Position numbers and translations under genes: made by a program. Under the pieces are notes generated by a model. The model ran no database searches. It saw only the letters and a list, made by a program, of their open reading frames with translations, and was not told the origin of the DNA. From NCBI RefSeq assembly GCF_002906655.1, contig NZ_CP025795.1:1426001-1490000 (forward strand): a stretch of 64,000 nucleotides of DNA, read 5' to 3'. Positions 36,293 through 44,904 of this stretch are shown one piece after another; position 1 is the first letter of the stretch, and every line of letters begins with the position of its first letter. Source of the DNA: Vibrio hyugaensis (lineage in GTDB: Bacteria; Pseudomonadota; Gammaproteobacteria; Enterobacterales; Vibrionaceae).

Positions 36293-36484
36293 TGAGCGTA
36301 TTCCTTAAACAAACCACTAGATAGCTTTGAAAATTTAGCGGTGCACTATACCCGAATTCAAGTGATTTATCTCACTTTTTTCATAATGCCTATCACTTGA
36401 TGTATATCAAACTAGTTATACGTTTATAAACATACACTGCGCGCCTTAACCAGCTCGTTTAATCTAACTCAGAAGAATCAAATT

Positions 36485-36727
36485 ATGAAAACTGGTTTGT
36501 TGGCACTTGCTTTCATCTCTTTGAATACTTATAGCGCAAGTATCCCTTTAACTTGGTCTGGTATTGCACCTTCTATTGCACAGAGTCCAGAAAATGTTGA
36601 GGCTAAAAATGGGGTCGTACAATTAGACCTCTACAGAGAACACATTGAATTATCAGTAAATAATCTAGAAAAAGAGCAGATAACCCTCTCTAAATCTAAC
36701 GTCCCTGTGATAGCTTTAGATCTATAA
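36485..36727 (+). CDS. Small secreted protein, tandem paralogue A (80 aa)
   Basis: An 80-residue protein with a Sec signal peptide (about 1-18, ending TYSA). The mature part reads TWSGIAPSIAQSPENVEAKNG and ends NVPVIALDL. It resembles the protein at 36936 over its whole length. Shared positions are WSG, SIA, NVE-K-G, a central acidic/His stretch, LEKEQ and a final N-P-L/I-L-L. No database family is recognised. A two-copy tandem family suggests duplication. No cysteines, no membrane segment besides the signal. Function unknown. Confidence 0.68.
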   Translation: MKTGLLALAFISLNTYSASIPLTWSGIAPSIAQSPENVEAKNGVVQLDLYREHIELSVNNLEKEQITLSKSNVPVIALDL

Positions 36728-36935
36728 TCTACTTGCCAAGGATTGGCTCTTCTTCGCTCCTTTCAAGCCTGCCTCTCACCTTCCTAACACCCCATTTTAA
36801 TATTGACGTTCTTTAGTCACCTCAAACGTAGAAGAAATAGATCAAAGGTAATTTATCATTCTAGGTGATATTTACGTTAAAGAACTTTCTCTTCTGGCCG
36901 ATATAAAAGATGTCTCAGTAACAAGGAAGGTTATC

Positions 36936-37211
36936 ATGACAAAACAAATATTAGCATTAATACTATTTACGCTACCGCTAAACGTAAATGCTGCAGAAAC
37001 AGTTATAAACTGGTCTGGGAAAGTAAAGTCTATTGCTGTTCAGCCTAGCAACGTTGAAGTTAAATCAGGTTATATTGATTACGATCTCGACGAAAAACAC
37101 ATTCATCAAGCGTTGTCGATAGATAAGTTAAACTGGACACCACCAACTCTAGAGAAAGAGCAACTCATAGTGTATCGAACGAACATCCCGTTGCTATCAC
37201 TTGAGTTATAG
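36936..37211 (+). CDS. Small secreted protein, tandem paralogue B (91 aa)
   Basis: A 91-residue protein with signal peptide (about 1-19, ending NVNA) and AAGGAAGG ahead of the ATG at 36936. The mature part begins ETVINWSGKVKSIAVQPSN and ends NIPLLSLEL, sharing the WSG, NVE-K-G, LEKEQ and terminal N-P-L pattern with the 36485 protein. It has an 11-residue insertion relative to paralogue A before LEKEQ. The 208-nt gap between the two suggests separate promoters. A hairpin at 37235-37268 follows. Function unknown. Confidence 0.7.
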   Translation: MTKQILALILFTLPLNVNAAETVINWSGKVKSIAVQPSNVEVKSGYIDYDLDEKHIHQALSIDKLNWTPPTLEKEQLIVYRTNIPLLSLEL

Positions 37212-37234
37212 GTATCTAGCGTAATTGTATCTTA

Positions 37235-37268
37235 AAGGCGTACAGACCACCTGCAGTCTATACGCCTT
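37235..37268. terminator. Hairpin between the small secreted gene and the GGDEF gene
   Basis: AAGGCGTA-c-AGAC pairs with GTCT-a-TACGCCTT across 37235-37268, twelve base pairs with one mismatch. T-runs are weak on both strands, but the position between convergent genes fits a terminator. Confidence 0.6.
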
Positions 37269-37289
37269 GTAGTTTAGGACTTGAGTTGG

Positions 37290-38909
37290 TTATTGAAGAA
37301 AGAAATAACGATTCTTCCCACTCTTCTTGGCCTCATACATCGCCATATCAGCTTTGTGCATTAGTTCGTCTAAAGTGCAGTGATGTGTAGCGACACAGCA
37401 TGCCCCAATCGACGTAGTTACTTGATAAAACGAATTTGGCATCACTTCTATTGGATCTTGTATCAATTGGATTAAGGATGCCGCGTAATGCTCCGGATTT
37501 TCCATATGCTCAGAACTGCTCAATAGGATCGCAAATTCATCTCCACCAAGTCTTGCCAGCAAAGCATTGTCTCCAAAGACTCGATGTAGAACCGAAGCAA
37601 CATGACTAAGTGTTTTATCCCCAGCAGCGTGGCCATACTGATCATTAACCAATTTAAAGCTATCAAGATCGAGATACATCAAGCACGCTTTTTTTTCTGC
37701 TTTCGCACTCTGTAACAATGTTTCTAGCGCTTGAGTTTGAAAAGCAGCGCGATTAACAAGACCCGTTAAACTGTCGTGATGTGCTAAATAGTGAATGCGT
37801 TGGTTATCAGAAAAAGCACGAAGCTGGAACCGAGCAATAAAGTATGCCAAAACAATGCTCAACAAAATACCAACTTGCATCAACCATTTACGTTCATACA
37901 TTGCGCCACTTAACTCTTTGCGTGTATCGAAATTCACGTAAGAGGCTAACTTCCAAGCCGTTGAGCTGTTTTCACTAACGTGGTAATCCTGAAAACAATA
38001 AGGGTTAATTCGCCCTACAGCCCCAACAGATTCAATGGTCATGATCCCTTGATCATTTTCAATACGACCCGAACGGGTTTCACGAATTTGTTCGGCTATA
38101 TCAGGAAAAGCGTTGTAAATCGTGTCTTTTTCTCCGCCTTCATACATAAAGGCGAACTCAGAGTCTGGATGATCTTTATTAAATAGAAAGTAGCCGTCTT
38201 TATTGAGTAGCATGTAGTTACTACTCGCATCTAGGCTGAATAACTGCATACCGTCCATAAGGTATTTCGCTAAATAGTTCACCACGACAATCCCACGCTT
38301 ATTGCCTTCTTTATCGAATACCGGCGCCGCGAGACGAATCATTGGCTTGAGTGGGGCTTCTATTTGACCATGCTCCATGTTCAAGTCCAAAGGAGACACA
38401 TAAATCTTACGACAGCCTAGTTGCATTGCTTTGGCAAAATAGTAACGATGGCTTTTGTTCTGCAATTGCTCTTCAGGTACGATTTGCGCGTGCCCTTCAT
38501 TGAAGTTAATGCGCACTACCTCGTTCCCTTCCATATCTAGGTAGCGTAATTGGTCATACACTTCTTTTCGCTGGCTAACGATTTCTAGAACCGAGCTTAG
38601 TCGAGATAACTCCGTACTTCTCCTTGTCGCAGGTTCTAAATCAACAAGATTAAAAATCTGCTTCGCAGCCATTAAGTCAGCAAGTAAGGCTGTTTCTCGA
38701 ACCACAGACCCCATAACCCACTCAATATATTCTTTTTTCCCTTCAAGAAGAGCTTGTTGTTGAACTCTGATATTACTTTTCATCGTGTCTTCTGAAGAGG
38801 ACATATCGTAATGCAGAATGGTGCCAAACACGGCAACCAATAAGAAGAAAATAGCGATAAAGCGCAAGAAGAAAAACTTCAACTCAGAGAGGGTTAAGGT
38901 TGAATTCAA
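37290..38909 (-). CDS. Diguanylate cyclase with periplasmic sensor (Cache-like) and GGDEF domain
   Basis: A 539-residue inner-membrane protein. Transmembrane helices at about 12-30 and 340-358 bracket a periplasmic sensor of the double-Cache type. The cytoplasmic GGDEF domain (about 375-539) keeps the active-site motif in LLARLGGDEFAILL and DLDSFKLVNDQYGHAAGD (metal and substrate contacts), so it should make c-di-GMP. The inhibitory RxxD site five residues ahead of GGDEF is absent, so product feedback through it is unlikely. Opposes the activity of the EAL enzyme at 28105. Confidence 0.92.
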   Translation of the reverse strand: MNSTLTLSELKFFFLRFIAIFFLLVAVFGTILHYDMSSSEDTMKSNIRVQQQALLEGKKEYIEWVMGSVVRETALLADLMAAKQIFNLVDLEPATRRSTELSRLSSVLEIVSQRKEVYDQLRYLDMEGNEVVRINFNEGHAQIVPEEQLQNKSHRYYFAKAMQLGCRKIYVSPLDLNMEHGQIEAPLKPMIRLAAPVFDKEGNKRGIVVVNYLAKYLMDGMQLFSLDASSNYMLLNKDGYFLFNKDHPDSEFAFMYEGGEKDTIYNAFPDIAEQIRETRSGRIENDQGIMTIESVGAVGRINPYCFQDYHVSENSSTAWKLASYVNFDTRKELSGAMYERKWLMQVGILLSIVLAYFIARFQLRAFSDNQRIHYLAHHDSLTGLVNRAAFQTQALETLLQSAKAEKKACLMYLDLDSFKLVNDQYGHAAGDKTLSHVASVLHRVFGDNALLARLGGDEFAILLSSSEHMENPEHYAASLIQLIQDPIEVMPNSFYQVTTSIGACCVATHHCTLDELMHKADMAMYEAKKSGKNRYFFLQ

Positions 38910-39064
38910 GAGGTCTCCAGTTTTCTGCTAGTTAAAAAAACCGGCGATTATAGTTATACAAATCAAATATATACAGAGCAGTTTCGACAATAAGCGTCTA
39001 TCGTCTCAACAATGAAAATCAACAGACAAAGCCCAAGCATGAACTAGGGCTTTGTTGGCAACGG

Positions 39065-40048
39065 TTAGCTAATCCCGCAAAGTTTAAGCAGAATGTCTTC
39101 CAACTGGTCCCAAGGCATCAATTGTGAGTCAATAACCTCAAGGCGTGATTCGAAGCCCTGTAGGCTCATTTCATTGACTGAAACCACACCATTCGCCACG
39201 TTAAACGCGTAGCAACCTTGGTCTGTGTTCATCACCGCTTTCACACGTTCAGCCGTTAGCTCAGATAGCATGGAGAACAGTTGTTCAAAATTGAATGAGT
39301 ATTCCGCGCCGAACAACCAACCACAGCTGAAGTAACCCTGCCCTTTGTTCTCTTTACGGATGAAAGCTTCACCCGGAGGTAGTTGGAATTGAGGCTCTTG
39401 GTGAGCATGATCATGATGATGCGCTTCAATATGAGAAGAAGCACTGCCGTGCACCCGTTCGATATCTAGCACTTCAATCGGTAAGTCACCGTCGTGAATC
39501 AGCTTACTGAACACTTTAGAAGGCGTTTGGGCTGTCACCCAGTCATTGAAAACATCAATATCATGGCTTGTACACAGGTCAACTTTGCTACCAATGACCA
39601 CATCTGCGCTATCAAGCTGATCAACAAAGTTTTTGTTAGAAAGGTACTTCTCGTTACTTAGGTTACGCGGGTCCACCAGCGCAATCGTCGCTTTAAGATC
39701 CACATACAGTTGGTACTGCTCAGACGTTAGCGTCGCAACCACTTGCTTTGGATGGCCCAAACCCGTCGGCTCAATAAGAAGACGGTCAGGGTTCTGGCGC
39801 AGCAAAGCCGTAATACCAACAGACATAGGCACGCCAGCCGTGCAGCACATGCAACCGCCCGGCACTTCTTTGATCACCGCGCCTTGATCAGTCATCATCG
39901 CGCCATCGATACCAATTTCACCAAACTCATTGACTAACACAGCCCAGTTCTCGTTCTCTGGTTTGTTTTTCAATAAATTCAAGATAGCGGTGGTTTTACC
40001 GACACCCAAAAATCCTGTCAGTATATTGGTTGGTACTCGATTTGACAT
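39065..40048 (-). CDS. COG0523 (CobW/YjiA) family GTPase, likely metal chaperone
   Basis: A 327-residue GTPase. The ATG at 40048 has GGAG 7 nt upstream; a TTG fifteen bases earlier is less likely. Walker A GFLGVGKTT is at residues 12-20, the metal-binding CMCC is at 66-69 in PGGCMCCT, and IEPTGLGHP (switch II) and GSKVDLC follow. A His-rich stretch (HIEAHHHDHAHQ) near residue 215 is typical of zinc-handling members. The C-terminal CobW domain (about 235-320) is present. Members deliver zinc or other metals to target enzymes; the client is unknown. I saw no clear Zur box upstream. Confidence 0.9.
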   Translation of the reverse strand: MSNRVPTNILTGFLGVGKTTAILNLLKNKPENENWAVLVNEFGEIGIDGAMMTDQGAVIKEVPGGCMCCTAGVPMSVGITALLRQNPDRLLIEPTGLGHPKQVVATLTSEQYQLYVDLKATIALVDPRNLSNEKYLSNKNFVDQLDSADVVIGSKVDLCTSHDIDVFNDWVTAQTPSKVFSKLIHDGDLPIEVLDIERVHGSASSHIEAHHHDHAHQEPQFQLPPGEAFIRKENKGQGYFSCGWLFGAEYSFNFEQLFSMLSELTAERVKAVMNTDQGCYAFNVANGVVSVNEMSLQGFESRLEVIDSQLMPWDQLEDILLKLCGIS

Positions 40049-40112
40049 GCTCTTCTCCGACAAGCTTGTGCTTAAATGCTTTTGCCAAAGTATACGGAGA
40101 ATGTGACTTGCT

Positions 40113-40376
40113 TCAACGCTTTTTATCGCGAGGGTCTAAGCCTTTATGCAACGCATTCGCTTTTGTCTGCTGAGATTGTTGGTAATAACCAAATGCATCC
40201 GCATTTTTAACACCAGAAAGGTGCATGCTGGTGTGAATCACACAAGTAAAAAACGCGACAATCGCTACAAGGATTGGAAGCAGTCCGAGGGTGTTTTCAA
40301 ATTTTAAAGCGGCAATAGCCAAAGCGAAAACAACCGCAGAGGAAAGTGCAATGATCTTACTTCTATTGCTTTTCAT
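40113..40376 (-). CDS. Small inner-membrane protein (87 aa), unknown
   Basis: An 87-residue protein with two predicted transmembrane segments, about 8-25 and 30-50. A charged tail follows, ending KGLDPRDKKR. It lies 64 nt upstream of the COG0523 gene on the same strand, so the two may be co-transcribed. No family is recognised and the pattern is common among small Vibrio proteins. AAGGCG precedes the ATG at 8 nt. Confidence 0.6.
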   Translation of the reverse strand: MKSNRSKIIALSSAVVFALAIAALKFENTLGLLPILVAIVAFFTCVIHTSMHLSGVKNADAFGYYQQSQQTKANALHKGLDPRDKKR

Positions 40377-40493
40377 GATAGTTCGCCTTATTTGAACGAG
40401 AGATCAAAGTGAATCGGTGTTACTTATCCATTTCACAATTCAATGCTACTCCTTTCATACCCCACAAAATTTGAGCGACTTAACAGATACAAA

Positions 40494-40521
40494 AACACCG
40501 AGCTTAATGGTGCTCGGCGTT
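40494..40521 (-). terminator. Terminator of pcp
   Basis: AACACCGAGC (40494-40503) pairs with GCTCGGCGTT (40512-40521) with one mismatch. On the minus strand it is followed by TTTTTG, 30 nt after the pcp stop. Confidence 0.7.
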
Positions 40522-40550
40522 CATCTAAGGATTTGAATTTGGCTTATGTA

Positions 40551-41189
40551 TCAACAAATTTGGCCTGCGCTGACTGCAATGTCAGATTCGTTGTCAATCG
40601 CTGCTTGAGCCAAGAGCGCTAACCCTTCAACAATAACATCTAACGACATGGTTGGCTGGTTGCCTGAAGCGTCTTGCTCTGGCAAAAGAGGAATATGCAC
40701 AAAGCCATGACGTACCGCTTTATCACGCAAGTAATGCTGGATACCATAAAACAGGTGATTGCATACAAACGTCCCTGCCGTATTTGATACTTGGCATGGA
40801 ATACTCGCGTTCTGTAAAGCGTTTGTCATCGCCTTGATGGGTAGCGTTGTGAAGTAAGCGTCTGGACCATCTTGAACCACTGGCTCATCGATTGGTTGAC
40901 GACCGCCATTATCAGGAATACGGAAGTCGTCTACATTGATCGCCACACGCTCTGGTGTAATCGCTGCTCGCCCCGCGGCCTGCCCTACTGTGATGACAAT
41001 ATCTGGTTGGTATTGCTCGATAGCATTAACCACAGTGTCAATGGATTGGTAACGGGTTACCGGCACTTGACAAATCACCACTTCACCACCGTTGAGCTTT
41101 TTGCCTTCTAATCGCTTTACCGCTTCTAATGCAGGATTAACTGACTCGCCACCAAATGGCTCAAAACCGGTGATTAACACTTTCTTCAT
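40551..41189 (-). CDS. pcp: Pyroglutamyl-peptidase I
   Basis: A 212-residue cysteine peptidase that removes N-terminal pyroglutamate. I take ATG 41189 because the conserved N-terminus [15 protein letters not shown] begins there; the reading frame extends 60 codons further upstream without conservation. The catalytic triad is Glu80 ([11 protein letters not shown]), Cys143 ([14 protein letters not shown]) and His165 ([12 protein letters not shown]), all intact. Normal length for the family. Cytoplasmic. Confidence 0.95.
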   Translation of the reverse strand: MKKVLITGFEPFGGESVNPALEAVKRLEGKKLNGGEVVICQVPVTRYQSIDTVVNAIEQYQPDIVITVGQAAGRAAITPERVAINVDDFRIPDNGGRQPIDEPVVQDGPDAYFTTLPIKAMTNALQNASIPCQVSNTAGTFVCNHLFYGIQHYLRDKAVRHGFVHIPLLPEQDASGNQPTMSLDVIVEGLALLAQAAIDNESDIAVSAGQIC

Positions 41190-41361
41190 CAATGTGACTC
41201 TTTGTAATTTTTGTTCGACGTATGATTGGAATTCGAATTTACAACAATTTAGCGTGATAACGCCAAGCATTATTGTATGCAAATCCTTCCTTGGTTTCTG
41301 CAAGCAACTTAGGTAGAGTACGCGACCATTGAATATCGACAATTCGAAGAGATTGAAGACG

Positions 41362-41610
41362 ATGAACATTGATAATCACGTAATCGAAACATTGGAAGAG
41401 CTAGAAGCTTTCCTACACCTAATTGAAAGTGGCGCACTGGGTCTTGAAGGCGTCGCTGGCGTAGCATTAGCAACAACCAACACTGATGGCCGTCCATTTG
41501 TTGCAGTATTGGACGAAAAGCATCAATTAGTTCTTGGACGTTGGGTTTCTCAACACGTTTACGAACACGGAAAAGACATCGTTCGTCACGGCCCACAGCG
41601 CAAGCATTAA
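41362..41610 (+). CDS. Conserved hypothetical protein (82 aa)
   Basis: An 82-residue soluble protein from ATG 41362; a TTG 33 nt upstream is the alternative. The N-terminal half is acidic and helical ([23 protein letters not shown]). The C-terminal half is beta-like ([21 protein letters not shown]). No signal peptide, no membrane segment and no recognised family. A strong intrinsic terminator follows at 41628, which supports it as a real unit. Confidence 0.72.
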   Translation: MNIDNHVIETLEELEAFLHLIESGALGLEGVAGVALATTNTDGRPFVAVLDEKHQLVLGRWVSQHVYEHGKDIVRHGPQRKH

Positions 41611-41627
41611 CCCTGCTTTTAAATGAC

Positions 41628-41657
41628 AAAAAGCTCGCTTATTTCGCGAGCTTTTTT
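41628..41657 (+). terminator. Terminator after the 82-aa protein
   Basis: AAAAAGCTCGC (41628-41638) pairs with GCGAGCTTTTT (41646-41656) and continues into Ts. Confidence 0.9.
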
Positions 41658-41807
41658 GCACCCTCTGTAAGGCATTTCAGCCCATTCCTACAATGCCCGC
41701 TGGCTTTCTAAGCTGTTGTTCAAAAATAAAAAATAAGCTTGTCTGCATGGTAACCAGTCGTGACATTTTGCTGACAAAACAGCACTAGAAACTCCTAGAA
41801 TTTATCT

Positions 41808-41920
41808 CGGAGGCGATTTCTAATTGTCGTTTCCAGACACCATCGCAGAGCAGTGATCCTAGTTGCTCTGTTTGCCCCTTATAGTCCGCTTGACAGCCTT
41901 GGGCTATACGGGGCTTTTTT
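41808..41920 (+). ncRNA. Candidate small RNA with two hairpins and a strong intrinsic terminator
   Basis: The 484-nt gap 41611-42094 has no convincing gene but holds this structure. A -10-like TAGAAT (41796-41801) has a weak CTGACA 19 nt upstream. Hairpin 1 is CAGAGCA/TGCTCTG (41846-41852 with 41864-41870). Hairpin 2 is GCCCC-t-TATAGTCC with GGGCTATA-c-GGGGC (41874-41887 with 41901-41914), followed by six Ts. The predicted transcript would be about 113 nt. Alternatively it is an attenuated leader of the gene at 42095. An 86-codon frame across it looks accidental. Confidence 0.45.
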
Positions 41921-42094
41921 AGAGATTTCTGTTTGCTTGTTTTTGTCACTTAATACTAGACAGAAACGTGTCTCAAGTTGGCGTGGTGAATGTCAGGAAA
42001 TGGCACAGAATTACCGCCTTGAACAACTAAATTTCTACTACGTTCTGCACCTGATAGTGATAGAATCTCCGCATCAAAATTATCGAGCAACTCT

Positions 42095-42433
42095 ATGTTT
42101 ATCCATCATGTAAACGGCATCGACTGGCTGGTGATTACAGCTTTTGAAGAACTGAAGCCTATATTCATCGAAGACGCTGGTGCTATCCCCTCCTGCTTCT
42201 CTATCGACAGCGAATTAAACCTCATTGATCAAGCCAAGCGTACTTATGGATATCTGCCGACTCTCAGCGGCGTAATCACAGATACCGGAACCTTTCAAAG
42301 CCAAGATAACGAAGAAGATTTGAACCCACAGCTAGCATGCTTAGTAGAGGGGCGCGGTCGCGTGTTTATCTATCACGGCGGATTTGTCGCTTTTGTGGAT
42401 GACGAGCAAACCTTTATTACCCGAATGACCTGA
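42095..42433 (+). CDS. Hypothetical protein (112 aa)
   Basis: A 112-residue soluble protein with no recognised family. It has a short hydrophobic beta start (HVNGIDWLVITAFEELKPIFI), two internal Cys and a beta-rich end (GRGRVFIYHGGFVAFVDDEQ). The ribosome site is weak. Upstream lies the candidate small RNA/attenuator at 41808. A hairpin GAATCAG/CTGACTC-TTTT at about 42509-42535 may terminate it. Could be conserved within Vibrio; function unknown. Confidence 0.6.
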   Translation: MFIHHVNGIDWLVITAFEELKPIFIEDAGAIPSCFSIDSELNLIDQAKRTYGYLPTLSGVITDTGTFQSQDNEEDLNPQLACLVEGRGRVFIYHGGFVAFVDDEQTFITRMT

Positions 42434-42595
42434 AAATAATTCCATAAGAAAGGCAATGCTGCGGTTAACTGGCGAACAGCATTACTTGCAAGGGATGGGG
42501 TAAAAAAGAATCAGCCTGAGGGTCTGACTCTTTTGTATGAAACAGGAGGTATTCCGGGAAAGGTTTCAGACGCTTTGGTCTGTTGAATCCGATTA

Positions 42596-42844
42596 TTACT
42601 GAGGCTGGTGGCCAGTCTTCTTAACAAACTTTTGCATCGCCTCAGCAAACGTTGTTGTCCCGCCTTTGGCTTGAACCTGTATCACCTTGTACCCCATCTT
42701 TTCCAACGCTTGGCGTTCTGCCAAAACAGCTTTGTCATTTTGCTGACTACCTTGAGCGGGCTGATGAAGGTAACACCCTTCTAGTTGGCCATCTTCGACG
42801 AGTTGGTGGTGTTTCAGTGCATTAAAATCAAAATTCATGGTCAT
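42596..42844 (-). CDS. Hypothetical protein (82 aa), last gene of a three-gene unit
   Basis: A small soluble protein, Gln/Lys-rich, with an N-terminal MNFDFNALKHHQLVEDG and a C-terminal KGGTTTFAEAMQKFVKKTG. ATG 42838 two codons downstream is an equally possible start. It lies 35 nt after the DUF3820 gene on the same strand, so probably in the same transcript. No family is recognised. Confidence 0.6.
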   Translation of the reverse strand: MTMNFDFNALKHHQLVEDGQLEGCYLHQPAQGSQQNDKAVLAERQALEKMGYKVIQVQAKGGTTTFAEAMQKFVKKTGHQPQ

Positions 42845-42879
42845 TCTTTAAATTAAAAATAGGGAGTTTCTGTGGCAGG

Positions 42880-43095
42880 TTACATTCGCTTTAAAGGCTT
42901 AACGACACTGTCCAAACCTTCAATTTTAAGTGCGAGGCAGAGTTTTAGCAGTTCGCCTAGCTCCCCTTCCGGAAAACCTTTTTTATCGAACCAGAGTAGA
43001 TATTCTTCTGGAAGATCAATAAGAACACGCCCAGCGTATTTGCCAAACGGCATTTGCATTCGAGCGAGTTTGATAAGGTTTTCTTTTTCTAACAT
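42880..43095 (-). CDS. DUF3820 family protein (71 aa)
   Basis: A 71-residue protein. The blocks MPFGKYAGRVLIDLPEEYLLWF and KGFPEGELGELLKLCLALKIEGL are typical of DUF3820, a small family also called a putative quorum-sensing-regulated factor. It lies 3 nt after the DUF3313 lipoprotein gene and is likely translated from the same mRNA. Molecular role unknown; no enzymatic motif visible. Confidence 0.85.
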   Translation of the reverse strand: MLEKENLIKLARMQMPFGKYAGRVLIDLPEEYLLWFDKKGFPEGELGELLKLCLALKIEGLDSVVKPLKRM

Positions 43096-43098
43096 ATA

Positions 43099-43797
43099 CT
43101 ACGGGGTCTGTTGGGATAAATCTTGGCTAAGAGTAACACCCAAGCGATCGACCCACCAGTTAATTGCATCTTTAGCATCGTCTAAAGAATCAATCATGGT
43201 TGAGAAGTCTTTGTTTCCTGCTTGGCGATCAATCGCAGCAAACAGCGGCATGTCACTCTCTGAATCGCTCACAAGTAACTCCACTGTCGCGGAGCCTACA
43301 TTGGTGTGCTCACCTGTCGTGATTTTTGAGATGGTCGAGATCCCTAAACCAACCGGCAGAATGCTTGAGGTAACCGCAAGAACAGGGTTAGGCGTCTCTA
43401 CATTACTGACTGCAATGCTCAGGCGAAGTGTTTTTTCACCGGGTTGGGCGACAATCTTTTTGACTGGTGAGATGCGCGCTTTTAACTGATCAACCATGTA
43501 AGTTGTCAGTTCGTGGATCTCTTCATCATCGAGCTCAGATTCTTGAACCACAACCATCACTCGATCAATCACCACGCTGTCGTATTCATCCATTTTCTCT
43601 TTCAAACGAGTGGCATCGCGCAAGCCTACTCTCGCCCAAACAAGATCAACCCCACCCTCTGGTCCGGGACGAAAATCTTCATAGCTCGTGAATTTCGTCG
43701 CACTGACGACAGGACCACCAGCACATCCGCTCAAAATGAAACCCAGAGATACAACTACCGTTGCCTTATACAAACGCTCAACCAATGACTTAAACAT
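43099..43797 (-). CDS. DUF3313 outer-membrane lipoprotein
   Basis: A 232-residue lipoprotein. The lipobox is LSGC around Cys25, with the signal peptide before it; the residue after Cys (Ala) does not signal inner-membrane retention. The mature part fits DUF3313: KFTSYEDFRPGPEGG, VWARVGLRDATRLKEKMDEY, and TTGEHTNVGSATVELLVSDSES. Function in this family is unknown. First gene of a three-gene leftward unit with DUF3820 and the 82-aa protein. Confidence 0.88.
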   Translation of the reverse strand: MFKSLVERLYKATVVVSLGFILSGCAGGPVVSATKFTSYEDFRPGPEGGVDLVWARVGLRDATRLKEKMDEYDSVVIDRVMVVVQESELDDEEIHELTTYMVDQLKARISPVKKIVAQPGEKTLRLSIAVSNVETPNPVLAVTSSILPVGLGISTISKITTGEHTNVGSATVELLVSDSESDMPLFAAIDRQAGNKDFSTMIDSLDDAKDAINWWVDRLGVTLSQDLSQQTP

Positions 43798-43958
43798 ACC
43801 GACTCCTCAAACTTTGAATATACAGTTTATCATTCCATATAAATTTGACCAGTATTTATTCACTTAATGGATATTTTGTTGAATCAAGGATTGAGCTTCC
43901 CGCTGCACAATTTCATGTTAAAGTACGCCGCTTACTGGAAAGCATAACGAGAAAAATA

Positions 43959-44267
43959 ATGAAGTCACCTTGCCGCGCAGCCTGTAAAAACAACGGCGGA
44001 ATCTGTTCTGGCTGTCACCGAACCATAGAAGAAATCGTGCAGTGGAAAGATAAGTCCGATGCTCAACGAGACGCGATCATCGAGCAATTGGTTGGGAATG
44101 ATTCAACCCACTCTTGCCCTGAGTGTGGCACGAACGCGCATTGCGATATTGCTGCAGGGAAAGATACGTGTTGGTGCTTTGATATTGAGACCAGAGATTT
44201 ACCAAAGCCAGAAGCGGGACAGCTTTGTTTGTGTCGTAAATGTTTGGAGAAAAAGCCAGTCGCCTAG
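43959..44267 (+). CDS. DUF1289 plus Cys-rich CWC domain protein (102 aa)
   Basis: A 102-residue protein from ATG 43959; the frame upstream to 43845 is unconserved. Two cysteine-rich modules are joined. Residues 1-35 are a DUF1289 motif (SPCRAACKNNGGICSGCHRT followed by WKDKSD). Residues 47-97 are a CWC-type domain with CPECG, CDIAAGKDTCWCF and CLCRKCLEKK. Each module could bind a metal, probably zinc. Soluble; no partner gene indicates a role. Cys positions rather than homology search support the call. Confidence 0.82.
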   Translation: MKSPCRAACKNNGGICSGCHRTIEEIVQWKDKSDAQRDAIIEQLVGNDSTHSCPECGTNAHCDIAAGKDTCWCFDIETRDLPKPEAGQLCLCRKCLEKKPVA

Positions 44268-44327
44268 CCTATCGAATATAGGGCATAACGGACCGGCTAT
44301 CATTGAAATGAAGGTGAGTTCTACGAA

Positions 44328-44672
44328 CTATTTCTGCGCTAACGCTTGGGATTCGAACTTCACGCCATCCCAACCCGTCACCATAAAGTTACGAATGTTT
44401 TGATGGTCGCTGTTCTCTGGATGTGCCAATACGTCTTCACGGTAGAAGCGACCAAAACACGCCAACGTTGCTTCTTTGCTTAGGTTGTTCAATTGACCAA
44501 AAGCGAAGATCTTGCACGAGCCATTGTTCTCACCTGCATTATTCTGCGTTTCACCATTCACAAAAGCCGCTGGCGTAAACTCGTAGTTTGCCTCAATCGC
44601 TGCCATTGTCGTTTCAAATTCTACTGTCTCAGGTGATGCCGCTAGCGCATCCAAAAATTCTTTAAGTTCCAT
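44328..44672 (-). CDS. HopJ type III effector-family protein
   Basis: A 114-residue soluble protein whose whole length fits the HopJ family (ELKEFLDALAASPETVEFETTMAAI, YEFTPAAFVNGE, FGRFYREDVLAHPENSDHQNIRNFM). The name comes from a Pseudomonas effector, but homologues are widespread in non-pathogens and the true function is unknown. No secretion system or chaperone gene is nearby. Monocistronic. Confidence 0.88.
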   Translation of the reverse strand: MELKEFLDALAASPETVEFETTMAAIEANYEFTPAAFVNGETQNNAGENNGSCKIFAFGQLNNLSKEATLACFGRFYREDVLAHPENSDHQNIRNFMVTGWDGVKFESQALAQK

Positions 44673-44904
44673 TATTTCTAGTTCCTAGTGTCTTTTCATC
44701 TTAAGTGTTCGACATACGTTCAGATTAAAAATGACACATTTGTTTCATCAAAAGCCAATATAAGAGTCATAAATCATAAATATATTCAGAGCCTTATTTA
44801 ATAACACATCAATCAATGCGCTATTCCTCACTGTTGTAGTGAATGAATAGATATCTAACTTAGGTGCATTGAGCGACATTGTATCCGTTTAATAAGGAAA
44901 TATC

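Noticed and set aside
41853..42113. An 86-codon frame over the candidate small RNA
   Set aside because: It begins inside the hairpin structure, crosses the terminator, overlaps the next gene start and has no protein-family character.
42872..43489. A 205-codon plus-strand frame
   Set aside because: It is antisense to the DUF3820 and DUF3313 genes, both of which show recognisable family motifs on the minus strand.
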